A stretch of 64,000 bases of DNA from an uncultured Lachnospiraceae bacterium (GCA_900317915.1 ONIO01000001.1:248001-312000), one strand, 5' to 3'. Shown: positions 40,574 through 49,849, numbered from the stretch's first letter. Notes: generated from the sequence alone by a model not told the origin. A program made the numbers and translations.

Positions 40574-41014
40574 TTATTTTACCCCTGTTGAACCAAAACC
40601 GCCACGAGATTTATTACCAAGAGAGTCTTTTTCATCAAAATGAATGGTTGGCTGATGCTGGATGATACGGAATTGACAGATCCGGTCATTCACATGCACC
40701 TCTGTATCTCTGGTTGCATATACAGGCATGCGGATAATATCCTCATCTCCACAATAGGTCTCATCAATGACACCCATGGAATTGGTCTGAATCAGCCCAA
40801 AGTTTTTAAATGTAGAGCTTCTTGGAACAAGGAGCATCTCGTAACCCTGGGGTAACTGCATAGAGACACCCATACTAATCAGTCGAAACTCTCCTGCCTT
40901 TAATGTCACATCCTCTGCAACTCTTAAATCAATCCAATCAGACTTTCCCTCAATATATGTTAACTTTTCAATCTGATTGGAATGATACTTAATTCGGATT
41001 GTCTCTTCTCTCAT
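40574..41014 (-). CDS. dut: dUTP diphosphatase, trimeric family
   Basis: 146 residues. The five dUTPase motifs can be followed: I SDWIDLR (25-31), II PRSS (64-67), III GVIDETYCGDE (81-91), IV DRICQFRI (110-117) and V RGGFGSTG (137-144). The motif III aspartate and motif V phenylalanine are present. Motif I and the DEDIIRMPV stretch after motif III differ from the classic enzyme. It hydrolyses dUTP to dUMP and limits uracil in DNA. Its ATG overlaps the gpsA stop by four bases. Confidence 0.85.
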   Translation of the reverse strand: MREETIRIKYHSNQIEKLTYIEGKSDWIDLRVAEDVTLKAGEFRLISMGVSMQLPQGYEMLLVPRSSTFKNFGLIQTNSMGVIDETYCGDEDIIRMPVYATRDTEVHVNDRICQFRIIQHQPTIHFDEKDSLGNKSRGGFGSTGVK

Positions 41015-42021
41015 TCGAACACTAACCTCTCGTCTTCTTTTTTCTTATCTCTTGTCATTAGAGAGAGAACTGCTTCTCTCACATCTTTATTTTCAAAGAG
41101 AACTCGATTCACTTCTTCAATAATCGGGAGCTCAACCTGATACTTCTGTCCAAGAGCAAGTGCCGCTTTAGCAGAATAAACACCCTCTACAACCATGGCA
41201 ACCTTCTCCATAGCTTCCTTCATCTTCATGCCCTGTCCCATATAGACACCAGCTCTTCGATTACGGCTATGACGGCTCTGGCAGGTAACAATTAGGTCGC
41301 CCATTCCTGTTAAGCCAGATAAGGTCTCACTCTGACCTCCCATTGCAATAGCAAGGGCAGAGATCTCACGAATACCGCGAGTAATTAAGGCAGCCTTGGC
41401 ATTATCGCCAAAGCCAAGCCCATCCGACATACCAGCAGCAAGTGCAATCACATTTTTAAGAGATCCACCGATCTCAATGCCAATGACATCTGGACTGGTA
41501 TAAACGCGGAAGTTTTCATTCATGAATAATTCTTGGGTCATAACAGCCAAATCTCGGTCTCTTGCACCAGCAACAACCAAAGTAGGCATGCCGATAACCA
41601 CCTCTTCCGCATGACTTGGACCACTTAAGATACCAACCACGGTATCCGGTAACACATCCTCGATGATGTCTACCTGGGTCATAAGAGTATCCTCTTCGAT
41701 ACCCTTCGTTACGGTAATAATCTTTTGCCCCTTACGAATATATGGCTTTATATTCTCCGCCGTTTGTCTGGTTGCCTTGGAAGGCACTGCAAAGACAATC
41801 AGATCCTTATCTAAAGCACAGTCCTTTAAGTCAGAACTATACTGTAATTTGTCTGGAAGAGTTACTCCCGGCAATTTGCTTTCATTTTTGTGGGTGCTTT
41901 GTAATTGCTCTACCTGTTCCTTACGATAGGACCACAGAACAACATGGTGGCCATTGGAAACTAAAAGAGCTGCCAGTGCAGTTCCCCAGGATCCAGCCCC
42001 TAATACAGATATCTCTGCCAT
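41011..42021 (-). CDS. gpsA: Glycerol-3-phosphate dehydrogenase [NAD(P)+]
   Basis: 336 residues, full length. It makes sn-glycerol-3-phosphate from DHAP for phospholipid synthesis. The N-terminal GAGSWGTALA dinucleotide motif and the LSGLTGMGDLIVTC signature are intact, as is the catalytic lysine region GSLKNVIALAAG. plsY, the acyltransferase that uses this product, lies 27 bases upstream, a direct pathway link. Confidence 0.97.
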   Translation of the reverse strand: MAEISVLGAGSWGTALAALLVSNGHHVVLWSYRKEQVEQLQSTHKNESKLPGVTLPDKLQYSSDLKDCALDKDLIVFAVPSKATRQTAENIKPYIRKGQKIITVTKGIEEDTLMTQVDIIEDVLPDTVVGILSGPSHAEEVVIGMPTLVVAGARDRDLAVMTQELFMNENFRVYTSPDVIGIEIGGSLKNVIALAAGMSDGLGFGDNAKAALITRGIREISALAIAMGGQSETLSGLTGMGDLIVTCQSRHSRNRRAGVYMGQGMKMKEAMEKVAMVVEGVYSAKAALALGQKYQVELPIIEEVNRVLFENKDVREAVLSLMTRDKKKEDERLVFE

Positions 42022-42048
42022 TCAATCTCTCCTCTGGTTACTTTTCCA

Positions 42049-42714
42049 TTATTGATTCTCTGTCTTTGGATGAAATGTAAACTTATTTTCATTCCCGTGA
42101 AGCAGACGACCAATATTACTATGATGTAGGATAACAGCTAAGCATCCTGCAATAGACACAAGCACGAATGCCTCTAGATTACGGCTTCCACCATATTGGA
42201 AAAAACCACAACAGTAGTAAATGATTCCTTGAACTGGTAAGGAAATCGCAGCCATAACTGATCCTAAAGATACATATCTCGTAATAGCGACTAAGACTAC
42301 AAAGATCAAAACAGCTACCACAAGAATGCGAGGCTCTGCAATGATTAAGAATCCCATGCCAGTAGCAATTCCCTTACCGCCTTTAAAGCGGAAGTAGACA
42401 GGAAACATATGTCCTAAAACTGCCCCAAAGGCAGCATAGAGACGTAAGAGTTTTAAGTCTTGCGCATCTAATCCAGCCACCTGGGAAAATACGAGCGTAA
42501 CAATAAGGGCTGCAATCACTGCCTTCATACAGTCTAAAACCAGTGTAACTGCCCCGGAACGTACTCCTAAGATGCGAAGAGTATTTGTTGTTCCTACATT
42601 TCCGCTTCCTTTTTTACGAATATCGACATGATGGGCCTTGCCAATAAAATAGCCAAATAAAAACAGACCGCAAGCATATCCGATGCAAACGCTTAAGAAT
42701 CGGAATAATATCAT
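42049..42714 (-). CDS. plsY: Glycerol-3-phosphate acyltransferase PlsY
   Basis: 221 residues with about five to six membrane helices. The PlsY motifs GSGNVGTTNTLR, FRFKGGKGIATG and the C-terminal HHSNIGRL with nearby HGNE are present. It transfers acyl from acyl-phosphate (made by PlsX, also encoded in this window) to glycerol-3-phosphate, giving lysophosphatidate. Its ATG shares one base with the der stop (TAATG). Confidence 0.96.
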   Translation of the reverse strand: MILFRFLSVCIGYACGLFLFGYFIGKAHHVDIRKKGSGNVGTTNTLRILGVRSGAVTLVLDCMKAVIAALIVTLVFSQVAGLDAQDLKLLRLYAAFGAVLGHMFPVYFRFKGGKGIATGMGFLIIAEPRILVVAVLIFVVLVAITRYVSLGSVMAAISLPVQGIIYYCCGFFQYGGSRNLEAFVLVSIAGCLAVILHHSNIGRLLHGNENKFTFHPKTENQ

Positions 42715-44037
42715 TATTCATCCTCCTTACGCTCTCTTGTAATAAAACGAAGAGAGGTTCCCTCGAATCCGAATGATTCACGGATTCTATTCTCTAAATA
42801 ACGCACATAAGAGAAATGCATCAAATCCTTGTAATTCACAAAGAATACAAATGTTGGTGGCTTAACAGCAACCTGAGTTGCGTAGTAGATACGAAGCCTA
42901 CGGCCCTTATCCATTGGAGGCTGTTGCATAGCAACTGCTTCTGCAACAATCTCATTCAAGACACCAGTCTGAACGCGAAGTGTGCTGTTAGAGATAACTG
43001 TGTCAATGGCATCGTAAATCTTATGAACACGAAGTCCTGTCTTTGCAGATACAAAGAGAATTAACGCATACTGCATAAAGGATAAGGTGGAACGAATCTT
43101 TTCCGTCTGACGATAAATTGTCTTATCATCCTTTTCAACAGCATCCCACTTATTAACCAGGACGATGATACCCTTCCCTTGTTCATGAGCAATACCAGCA
43201 ATCTTCGCATCCTGCTCTGTAACGCCCTCTGTTCCATCAATCATAATGAGAACAACATCCGCCTTTTCAACCGCAGCAACTGCACGGATTACAGAATAGC
43301 GCTCTAAGTCTTCTTTGACCTTACTCTTACGACGGAGTCCAGCGGTATCGATGAAGACATACTCACGTCCATTGAATTTCACTCTGGTATCAACCGCATC
43401 TCTTGTGGTACCTGCGATATTGGATACGATGCTTCGATCAGATCCGCTCAGTCTGTTAACCAGAGAGGACTTACCTACATTTGGTTTACCAATAATTGCA
43501 ATCTTAGGTGTATCATCTTCCTCTTCATCCTTAGACTTATTTGGGAAGTAGGAAATCGCCTTGTCCAAAAGGTCACCGAATCCCAAACGGTTCACAGAGG
43601 AAACAGGTATTGGATCACCAATACCTAAGTTATAGAATTCATAAACATCCGCCTGGAACTTCTTAAAATCGTCCACCTTATTTACAACCAAAAGGACTGG
43701 CTTGTGGGAGCGTCTCAGCATATCACAAACCTTCATGTCTGCGTCCTGTAAGCCCTGACGGACATCTGTAACAAATAGGATAACATCTGCAGTATCAATG
43801 GCAATCTGCGCCTGGTCTCTCATCTGGCTTAGGATGATATCCTGTGAATCCGGCTCGATACCACCGGTATCAATCATGGTGAATTCACGATCAAGCCAGT
43901 TACAGTCTGCATAGATACGATCTCTTGTTACACCTGGGGTGTCCTTAACGATGGAGATACGCTCTCCCGCTAAGCTATTAAACAATGTGGATTTACCAAC
44001 ATTCGGTCGGCCAACAATGGCCACAACTGGTTTACTC
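42714..44037 (-). CDS. der: Ribosome-associated GTPase Der (EngA); initiation codon TTG at 44037-44039
   Basis: 441 residues; the CDS extends to base 44039 when the TTG start is included. Two tandem Era-like GTPase domains carry GRPNVGKST (about 10-18) and GKPNVGKSS (about 183-191), followed by a C-terminal KH-like domain. Der assists 50S subunit assembly. The start is TTG (MSKPVVAIVG); an in-frame TAG three codons upstream rules out an earlier start. A six-codon ATG reading frame ends in TGA overlapping this TTG. It heads the der-plsY-gpsA-dut-PRTase operon. Confidence 0.95.
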
Positions 44038-44077
44038 AATTGATTCTACCGTCCATTTCTAATTAATTTTTATGAAA

Positions 44078-44103
44078 TAAAAACCAGACCTTTTTATAAG
44101 GTC
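44078..44103 (-). terminator. Hairpin in the der leader, terminator or attenuator
   Basis: GACCTT / AAGGTC stem followed by TGGTTTTTATTTC on the minus strand. It lies downstream of the der promoter and upstream of the der start, so any transcript of der from that promoter must read through it. Confidence 0.5.
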
Positions 44104-44136
44104 CATTACTCATTTCGTTTTGAAACAATTCTCTAT

Positions 44137-44166
44137 ATCATACTATATTTTCTAAGTCACTGTCAA
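44137..44166 (-). promoter_or_regulatory. Sigma-A promoter for the der operon
   Basis: TTGACA (44161-44166), 18-base spacer, TATGAT (44137-44142). The predicted start near 44130 gives a leader of about 90 bases containing a terminator-like hairpin. Confidence 0.7.
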
Positions 44167-44177
44167 AAATCAGGGAT

Positions 44178-44573
44178 CTAACCAGAAAAAGGAAAAGCGT
44201 TTCGAATCAGTTCTATCCCACAATCCCCTTGGATTCCAATCACATCAAAACGCATACTTTGATTATCGCTTATCCTATTCTCTCTTAAGAAATGTAGGGC
44301 GCATCGAGAGATCTGTCTCATCTTATGATAATTAATTGCATCAAAAGGTGTCCCTGAACCATTGCTGCTACGGTATTTTACTTCAATAAAGCATAAATAA
44401 TCCGACCCAATGGTCCTATGAAATACCTTTTCCTCTACATATTCTCTAGCAATGATATCGATCTCGCCAAAACGTGTTCGATAGTTTCTCTCTAGAATTT
44501 CAAACCCCAACTCTTCCAAGTAAGCTACAGCCAAGTCTTCATATTTCGATCCAAGGGCTCTCTTATTCTCCAA
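44178..44573 (-). CDS. UPF0102 / YraN-family endonuclease-like protein
   Basis: 131 residues, usual length. The nuclease-fold motifs are present: a helix start with GSKYEDLAVAYL, FGEIDIIARE and CFIEVKYRSS (D-ExK type). The family looks like Holliday-junction resolvases, but its substrate is not established. It lies 17 bases after the FlhB-like gene at the end of the rbgA-rnhB run. Confidence 0.9.
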   Translation of the reverse strand: MENKRALGSKYEDLAVAYLEELGFEILERNYRTRFGEIDIIAREYVEEKVFHRTIGSDYLCFIEVKYRSSNGSGTPFDAINYHKMRQISRCALHFLRENRISDNQSMRFDVIGIQGDCGIELIRNAFPFSG

Positions 44574-44590
44574 TCACAATCACCCCATTC

Positions 44591-44905
44591 TTATGTTGGA
44601 ATCTTACCTGCTTGTTCAAGTTTTGCTTTTACCTTATCCATTCCATCCACAAAGACTAAAATCTCAGCTACCACACCGTAGAGTTCTGGAGGAATTGCAT
44701 CTCCGATTTCTAAAGCGGATAGAGTCTCTGCAAGTTTTGAATCCTTATATAGAGGCACATCATTTTTCTTAGCTTCCTCCAGGATTTTCTCTGCAACGTG
44801 TCCTCTACCTGTCGCAAGGATCTTCGGCGCAGTATCTCCTGGGTCATATTCAAGAGCAACCGCTGTGAGTTTTCTCTTATCTTCTAATTCTGTATTCTCT
44901 GCCAT
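44591..44905 (-). CDS. ylqH: FlhB C-terminal-domain-like protein (YlqH type)
   Basis: 104 residues from ATG 44905, ten bases after the preceding stop. It matches the cytoplasmic domain of the export-switch protein FlhB/YscU (KLTAVALEYDPG, then PKILATGRG and IPPELYGVVAEIL). There is no membrane part. The autocleavage NPTH motif is missing. Such short homologues sit next to rnhB in Bacillus (ylqH), and the same order is seen here. Function is unknown. Confidence 0.85.
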   Translation of the reverse strand: MAENTELEDKRKLTAVALEYDPGDTAPKILATGRGHVAEKILEEAKKNDVPLYKDSKLAETLSALEIGDAIPPELYGVVAEILVFVDGMDKVKAKLEQAGKIPT

Positions 44906-44915
44906 AATTTCTCTC

Positions 44916-46709
44916 TTAAGCACGTACATCAAAAGAATATCGCTGAAGGTTCCCAGTCTTAGGCAGTTCCTTATCCACTACCTGGGTAATAAAATTAACC
45001 TTCGAGTCTTCATTGCCTCGATTTACAGAAATTTCGCTGTTATATCCCTTGGCTCTTAATTTCTCCTGTAATTCATCAATATGGGCTGATACTAAGTGAA
45101 AGGAATCATCGTTATCAAAGTAAAAGGAGGTGGAAACCTCTTTATTCTTCAGTCGAACAGAGACATCAGTAGATCCTAGATGCTCTAAATCAAAATGTAA
45201 GAAAGCAGTTAATTCTTCATTCTCCCCCTTTTTAGCCCCCTTATGATTTCGATAGACATAGAGATCTCCGGTCGCATTTTGTCCAGATAACTGTAGGGGA
45301 ATCTGCACATAGGAGTAGTTCTGATTCAAGTGATTCATAAAGGAAACATTATCCTGAATATTTCGAGCCACATTTGAGACAGGATTCTCTTCTCCTGCAT
45401 AGTTTTTCGCCAATTGTTGGATGGAATCCATCTGCTTATTCAATCTCTCATATAAGTCCTTGATTTGATTCTTTGAATCTGACTTTTGTAAGTCCTCTGG
45501 AGTAAGAGACATTTTCTCCTTTAATACAGACTGTAAGAGGCTTCGAAATGCATCGCCTCTTAAAAAGCGTGTACTGGCCTGTTCCTGATTCTCACCTAGA
45601 TGAAATAGATGATTTAGCACATCTCTTAGGAAGTCCGTATTTTTTCTTTCTGCCTTAAGATTACCATTTTCATCCCTATACTCCGGATGGGATGCTAGAA
45701 AACCATTCTCTTTTAGTTCCGATGACAATTGGCTGATCTTCTCTCCTAGGATACTTGAGATGGCACTTGAATTTGAAGATACAAGCCCCTTTTGTACCCC
45801 ATCATTACTTACCGTCTGATTCCTTAGAGTATCCCCATCTCTTATTTCCGAAGAAATATTTTCATTAAGAGCCCTTGTATCTACTGTATCAGACAGTGTC
45901 TTTTCTTCCGTTCGAATCATTCCATTTTCACTTAGACGATCTGCGACCTGATTCGAAGAAGACTGGGGTGATAATTCATTATTTGCCTGAATATCTTGTT
46001 CCAAAGAAGGGCTATTTGTCCCTTGTTCATCGCCACTTACCACCTGTAAGAGCTGTTTCGAAAAGTCTAGTAAGCTATCCTTTGGAATACTTCCATCCTG
46101 AATTGCAGTTGAGATCTGATCTGACAATTGATCTACTGCCGTTAGAATCTCATGTTGATCACTCATATAGTTTTCAAACTGGGAGATCATCTCAGGACTG
46201 GTTGGAATCTGTAGACGATTCATGGTAACAAGGGTATCCACAGAACTGTTTGGATTCAGCGCTATCGATCTCGCCATATCCGTTAAGCTTTTTACATCAA
46301 TGGGCAGTTCCTCTTTCATCATGGTCTGTACCATTTCTAGATTACGACTAGAATGTGGTAGACCTGCCTGATCCAAAGCATTTAATAATGTGGGGTTATT
46401 TGATAACTGGGTTTGTAATGGACTGATTTCAATCTTTCCATCTACATTATTCGTAACTTCAAAAAAGACAGACTGTCCAAGAAGAAGAGAGACATCTCCC
46501 TCCATTCTTGCAGTGACATTCTGTCCATTCGATAGATTTAATACGACCTGATCATTTTTTACAGATACAACCGATCCCTCGAAAACCTGTCCTGGGGATA
46601 ATTGCTTCATGGAGTCATGGACTTGATTCATCCCCTCCACGCCATTGGACACAGTACTTCCAGAAGATACATTGTTATGATATTGATTTACAAAATTCTG
46701 AATCTGCAT
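44916..46709 (-). CDS. FliK/hook-length-control-like protein (YlqG position)
   Basis: 597 residues from ATG 46709 with AGGAG upstream. The amino third has a small beta-rich segment (QVFEGSVVSVKNDQVVLNLS, about 40-60). The middle is long, polar and glutamine/serine-rich. The C-terminal 130 residues (about 465-597; YVQIPLQLSGQ and ELTAFLHFDLEHLGSTDV) resemble the FliK C-terminal domain. It precedes the FlhB-like gene, echoing the FliK-FlhB pair. No flagellar structural gene is nearby. Confidence 0.72.
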   Translation of the reverse strand: MQIQNFVNQYHNNVSSGSTVSNGVEGMNQVHDSMKQLSPGQVFEGSVVSVKNDQVVLNLSNGQNVTARMEGDVSLLLGQSVFFEVTNNVDGKIEISPLQTQLSNNPTLLNALDQAGLPHSSRNLEMVQTMMKEELPIDVKSLTDMARSIALNPNSSVDTLVTMNRLQIPTSPEMISQFENYMSDQHEILTAVDQLSDQISTAIQDGSIPKDSLLDFSKQLLQVVSGDEQGTNSPSLEQDIQANNELSPQSSSNQVADRLSENGMIRTEEKTLSDTVDTRALNENISSEIRDGDTLRNQTVSNDGVQKGLVSSNSSAISSILGEKISQLSSELKENGFLASHPEYRDENGNLKAERKNTDFLRDVLNHLFHLGENQEQASTRFLRGDAFRSLLQSVLKEKMSLTPEDLQKSDSKNQIKDLYERLNKQMDSIQQLAKNYAGEENPVSNVARNIQDNVSFMNHLNQNYSYVQIPLQLSGQNATGDLYVYRNHKGAKKGENEELTAFLHFDLEHLGSTDVSVRLKNKEVSTSFYFDNDDSFHLVSAHIDELQEKLRAKGYNSEISVNRGNEDSKVNFITQVVDKELPKTGNLQRYSFDVRA

Positions 46710-46783
46710 GTAAATCTCCTGTCTTTTCAATCTCATTATACGAATGTATCAAGGTCAATGACTTTTCTCTCTATTTCCTCTTC

Positions 46784-47554
46784 TTAGATGAAATGGGTAA
46801 TAAAGCTTCGTCTGTGAATTGGGCATGGTCCATATTTACGAAGTGCATCGATGTGGTCCTTGGTGCCATAGCCCTTATTCTCACGGAAGTGATACTCCGG
46901 ATACTTAGCATCCATCTCCTCCATATAGTGGTCTCTGGTGACCTTCGCCAGGATACTTGCTGCTCCGATAGAGATACTCTTCGCATCACCCTTAATGATA
47001 CTGACCTCTGGAATAGTCACTTCAGGAATGTGAACCGCGTCGATTAATAGAAGATCCGCCTGGGGATTCAATCCATCGATGGACATCCGCATTGCCTCAT
47101 AGGTAGCCTGGAGAATATTAATCTCATCAATTCTCTCTGGGGAGTTCACTCCTACATGAAAGGACACTGCATCTCTCTGAAGGCTTAAAAAGAGTTCCTC
47201 CCTCTTCTTCTCAGACAGCTTCTTAGAATCATTAATTCCATGAAGATGATATCCCTCTGGGAGAATCACGGCACAGGTCATTACAGGGCCAGCCAGAGGG
47301 CCGCGTCCTACTTCATCGATACCTGCAATGTGGTGATAGTCCTCCTTATACTTATCCTCGAAGAATCTAAGCTTCTGGATACGCTCTTCTTCCTTATGCC
47401 AAGCAATCTCTGCCTTATTGGCCCGTTTAATTAATTTCTGAACACCAGCACGATCATCCGATTTGTATCGAAGGATAAAATCCAAGAGCTGATCTGGGTC
47501 ATCTCTTTGAATTGCCTGCTTTAATCGATTTTGAATATCACCAATTTTTTCCAT
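46784..47554 (-). CDS. rnhB: Ribonuclease HII
   Basis: 256 residues. A 70-residue N-terminal extension, as in Bacillus RnhB, precedes the catalytic domain. The acidic residues are D80 and E81 (GIDEVGRGPLAGP) and the later aspartates in LLIDAV and the ARVTRD-like AKVTRDH motif. It removes RNA from RNA/DNA hybrids and single ribonucleotides. Gene order rbgA, rnhB, ylqG, ylqH matches Bacillus. Confidence 0.95.
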   Translation of the reverse strand: MEKIGDIQNRLKQAIQRDDPDQLLDFILRYKSDDRAGVQKLIKRANKAEIAWHKEEERIQKLRFFEDKYKEDYHHIAGIDEVGRGPLAGPVMTCAVILPEGYHLHGINDSKKLSEKKREELFLSLQRDAVSFHVGVNSPERIDEINILQATYEAMRMSIDGLNPQADLLLIDAVHIPEVTIPEVSIIKGDAKSISIGAASILAKVTRDHYMEEMDAKYPEYHFRENKGYGTKDHIDALRKYGPCPIHRRSFITHFI

Positions 47555-47579
47555 AATTTCCCTTACTTACTTTGGAGTC

Positions 47580-48221
47580 TTAGTCTTCCTCTGGTATCAA
47601 GCCCTTAATCTTATTGAAAGGATAGAATCTACAAATCGCGCGTCCAATGATCTCGTTTCTTTTGATTGCTCCAACCTGAGTAAAACGGCTATCCAAAGAG
47701 TTATTCCGATTATCACCCATGACAAAGTACTCATCCTTTCCAAGGGTGATTGGTTCCTTGGCCTGGCCTGGATCCTGGATGATTTCTCTACCATAGGACT
47801 CCTCTAACACATTACCATTGATATAAATGGTTCCATCATCACCAATCTGAATGGTCTCTCCTGGTAAGCCAATGATACGCTTAATGAAGAAGACACTTGG
47901 CTTCTCAGGATCTGGGAAAACCACCACGTCAAAGCGTTCTGGATCCTTAAATCGGTAACTTACCTTATCGATAATCAGGTTATCTCCATTACTAAGGGTG
48001 GTCTCCATAGAAGAACCACTAACGATGGTTCTCTGACCGATGAAATTCACAATGAACATAGCCAGAAGTACGATGACGACCAGATATAGAAGCAGTGAAA
48101 CCAGCTTCTTCATTGTGGTTGTACGTTCGATTTCTTCATCCTCCTCTTCTATTCCATTGTGGTATTCATCGTCTAGGTTATTTAAATCCTCAAAATCATC
48201 CATAGGATACTTACTTGCCAT
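47580..48221 (-). CDS. lepB: Signal peptidase I (first of two)
   Basis: 213 residues. An acidic cytoplasmic N-terminus (about 1-36) precedes a single transmembrane helix (about 40-62). The nucleophile is S71 (SGSSMETT) and the general base K114 (FFIKRIIGLPG). The later GDNRNNSLDSR box is intact. It cleaves Sec and Tat signal peptides on the outer face. A second lepB lies on the other side of rbgA. Confidence 0.94.
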   Translation of the reverse strand: MASKYPMDDFEDLNNLDDEYHNGIEEEDEEIERTTTMKKLVSLLLYLVVIVLLAMFIVNFIGQRTIVSGSSMETTLSNGDNLIIDKVSYRFKDPERFDVVVFPDPEKPSVFFIKRIIGLPGETIQIGDDGTIYINGNVLEESYGREIIQDPGQAKEPITLGKDEYFVMGDNRNNSLDSRFTQVGAIKRNEIIGRAICRFYPFNKIKGLIPEED

Positions 48222-48271
48222 TTACCATACCTTTTCTATTGAAAGAAGCGAATTTACTCAACTTCTATAAG

Positions 48272-49147
48272 TTATTCTTCTACAGTCTCATCTTTTGTCT
48301 CTTCCGCACTTGGTCTCTCTAGGGAGATACGACCCAGCTTACCGGTACGAAATTCATTCACCAGCATCTCAGCCATTCGCTCTGTATTCGCTTCTCCACC
48401 AGGGAGTATCACCTTACGGAAAAGAGCAGCCTGATTCAGGATCTCGTAGTTCTCCTGATTCTCATCTACTTCATAGCGCTCAGCCAAAAGCCCCTGATAG
48501 TTCTTCTTCAGGTAATCGATAATCTCAATTCCCAATTCCTCCATAGGGATACGCTCATCAGAGATGGCACCGCACATAGCTAAATGTAAACCAACCTCAG
48601 GGGATTCGAATTTCGGCCAAAGGATTCCCGGGGTATCTAAGAGATCAATCAGGGAAGACGTATGAATCCACTGCTTACCTCTCGTGACGCCTGGCTTATT
48701 GCCCGTTTTGGCCTGAGACTTCTTGGTAACAAGATTAATAAAGGTGGACTTTCCAACATTTGGAATACCTACAATCATTGCTCTGACAGGGCGATTTCGT
48801 AGGCCACGCTTTTTATCTCTTTCTCTCTTAGGTGCACTGGCAACCTCAAAAGCCTTTAAAATCTCGTTACGCGACTTCTGCGCCTTGGAATCTGTCTGAA
48901 TGACATAGACGTCTTCCTTCTTATACTTTTCAGCCCACTCCTCAGTAATACGAGGATCGGCTAAGTCTGCTTTATTTAAAATAATGAGACGCAGCTTATT
49001 CTGACCCATCTGCATCAGGTCAGGATTCTTACTACTTTCTGGGATACGAGCATCACGAATCTCAACAATGAGATCAATCAGCTTCAGATCCTCTTGCATC
49101 TGTCGTCTTGCTTTGGTCATATGACCAGGATACCAATCAATATTCAT
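48272..49147 (-). CDS. rbgA: Ribosome biogenesis GTPase RbgA (YlqF)
   Basis: 291 residues, normal length. A circularly permuted GTPase: G4 (NKADL) precedes G1 (GIPNVGKST) and G3 (DTPG). It opens with MNIDWYPGHMTKA, the family signature. It acts in late 50S assembly. It starts three bases after the upstream lepB stop, so the two are coupled. Confidence 0.96.
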   Translation of the reverse strand: MNIDWYPGHMTKARRQMQEDLKLIDLIVEIRDARIPESSKNPDLMQMGQNKLRLIILNKADLADPRITEEWAEKYKKEDVYVIQTDSKAQKSRNEILKAFEVASAPKRERDKKRGLRNRPVRAMIVGIPNVGKSTFINLVTKKSQAKTGNKPGVTRGKQWIHTSSLIDLLDTPGILWPKFESPEVGLHLAMCGAISDERIPMEELGIEIIDYLKKNYQGLLAERYEVDENQENYEILNQAALFRKVILPGGEANTERMAEMLVNEFRTGKLGRISLERPSAEETKDETVEE

Positions 49148-49150
49148 CTC

Positions 49151-49765
49151 TTACTCCATCAGACCAAAGTTACCAAGGGTTACATTGAACCACACCTTGC
49201 CAGTTATCTCTTTTTTACTTACATTGCCAATTGTCTCATAGCGGCTGTCTTCACTATTATTACGATTATCCCCTAAGACAAAATACTCGTCCTTACCAAG
49301 CTTTTGCTTTTGCGAAGCAAGTCCCTCTTCAGAGATGGATTCATTGGTTACGTCCTCGGTATAGACCTTACCATTGATATAGATGGCACCATCTTTAATC
49401 TGGATTGTCTCTCCTGGTAAGCCAATAACACGCTTCACGCTATACTGAGCATTACGATTTCCATCTGGCTGAAAGGCGATAATATCTCCACGCTTGGGAC
49501 CAGTAAGACGGTAGGACACACGATCCACCAATACTGTATCTCTATTTTGAATGGTATGTACCATAGACTGCCCTAGAACAGTGACCTGCATAAAGAATGC
49601 ATAAATCAGTAAATAGGCCGCAAAAATCACAGCTAAAACCCCAAGAGCAGCCAAGCCAATGGAACGATAACGACCCATATCAATCTTTCGTCTTCTACGT
49701 CGAAAGTTTAATGAATTTTCTCTTTTTTTCTTAATGTTTCTTAGAAATCTATTTAATTTATTCAT
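49151..49765 (-). CDS. lepB: Signal peptidase I (second of two)
   Basis: 204 residues from ATG 49765. A very basic N-terminus (RRRRRK) precedes one transmembrane helix (about 33-58). The nucleophile is S67 (VLGQSMVHT) and the base K111 (YSVKRVIGLPG). The GDNRNNSEDSR box is present. It differs clearly from the other copy, which has an acidic amino end. The predicted promoter places the transcript start only about one base before this ATG, so either the message is leaderless or a downstream ATG (49678) is used. Confidence 0.92.
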   Translation of the reverse strand: MNKLNRFLRNIKKKRENSLNFRRRRRKIDMGRYRSIGLAALGVLAVIFAAYLLIYAFFMQVTVLGQSMVHTIQNRDTVLVDRVSYRLTGPKRGDIIAFQPDGNRNAQYSVKRVIGLPGETIQIKDGAIYINGKVYTEDVTNESISEEGLASQKQKLGKDEYFVLGDNRNNSEDSRYETIGNVSKKEITGKVWFNVTLGNFGLME

Positions 49766-49772
49766 AACCTTA

Positions 49773-49801
49773 AATATACACGATTGACCACATATTTGCA
49801 A
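49773..49801 (-). promoter_or_regulatory. Sigma-A promoter for lepB-rbgA run
   Basis: TTGCAA (49796-49801), 17-base spacer, TATATT (49773-49778). It begins inside the T-run of the rplS terminator. Confidence 0.6.
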
Positions 49802-49831
49802 AAAAAGAACAACCACCGAAGTGGTTGTTCT
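49800..49831 (-). terminator. Intrinsic terminator after rplS
   Basis: Perfect 11-base arms AGAACAACCAC / GTGGTTGTTCT (49806-49816 and 49821-49831) with a tetraloop. Seven T residues follow on the minus strand. Confidence 0.93.
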
Positions 49832-49849
49832 CCAAAACTTAGATTCGAA

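Noticed and set aside
44078..44130. T-box leader in front of der (TGGACC-like sequence)
   Set aside because: The leader is far too short, lacks the specifier stem, and der is not an amino-acid or tRNA-synthetase gene.
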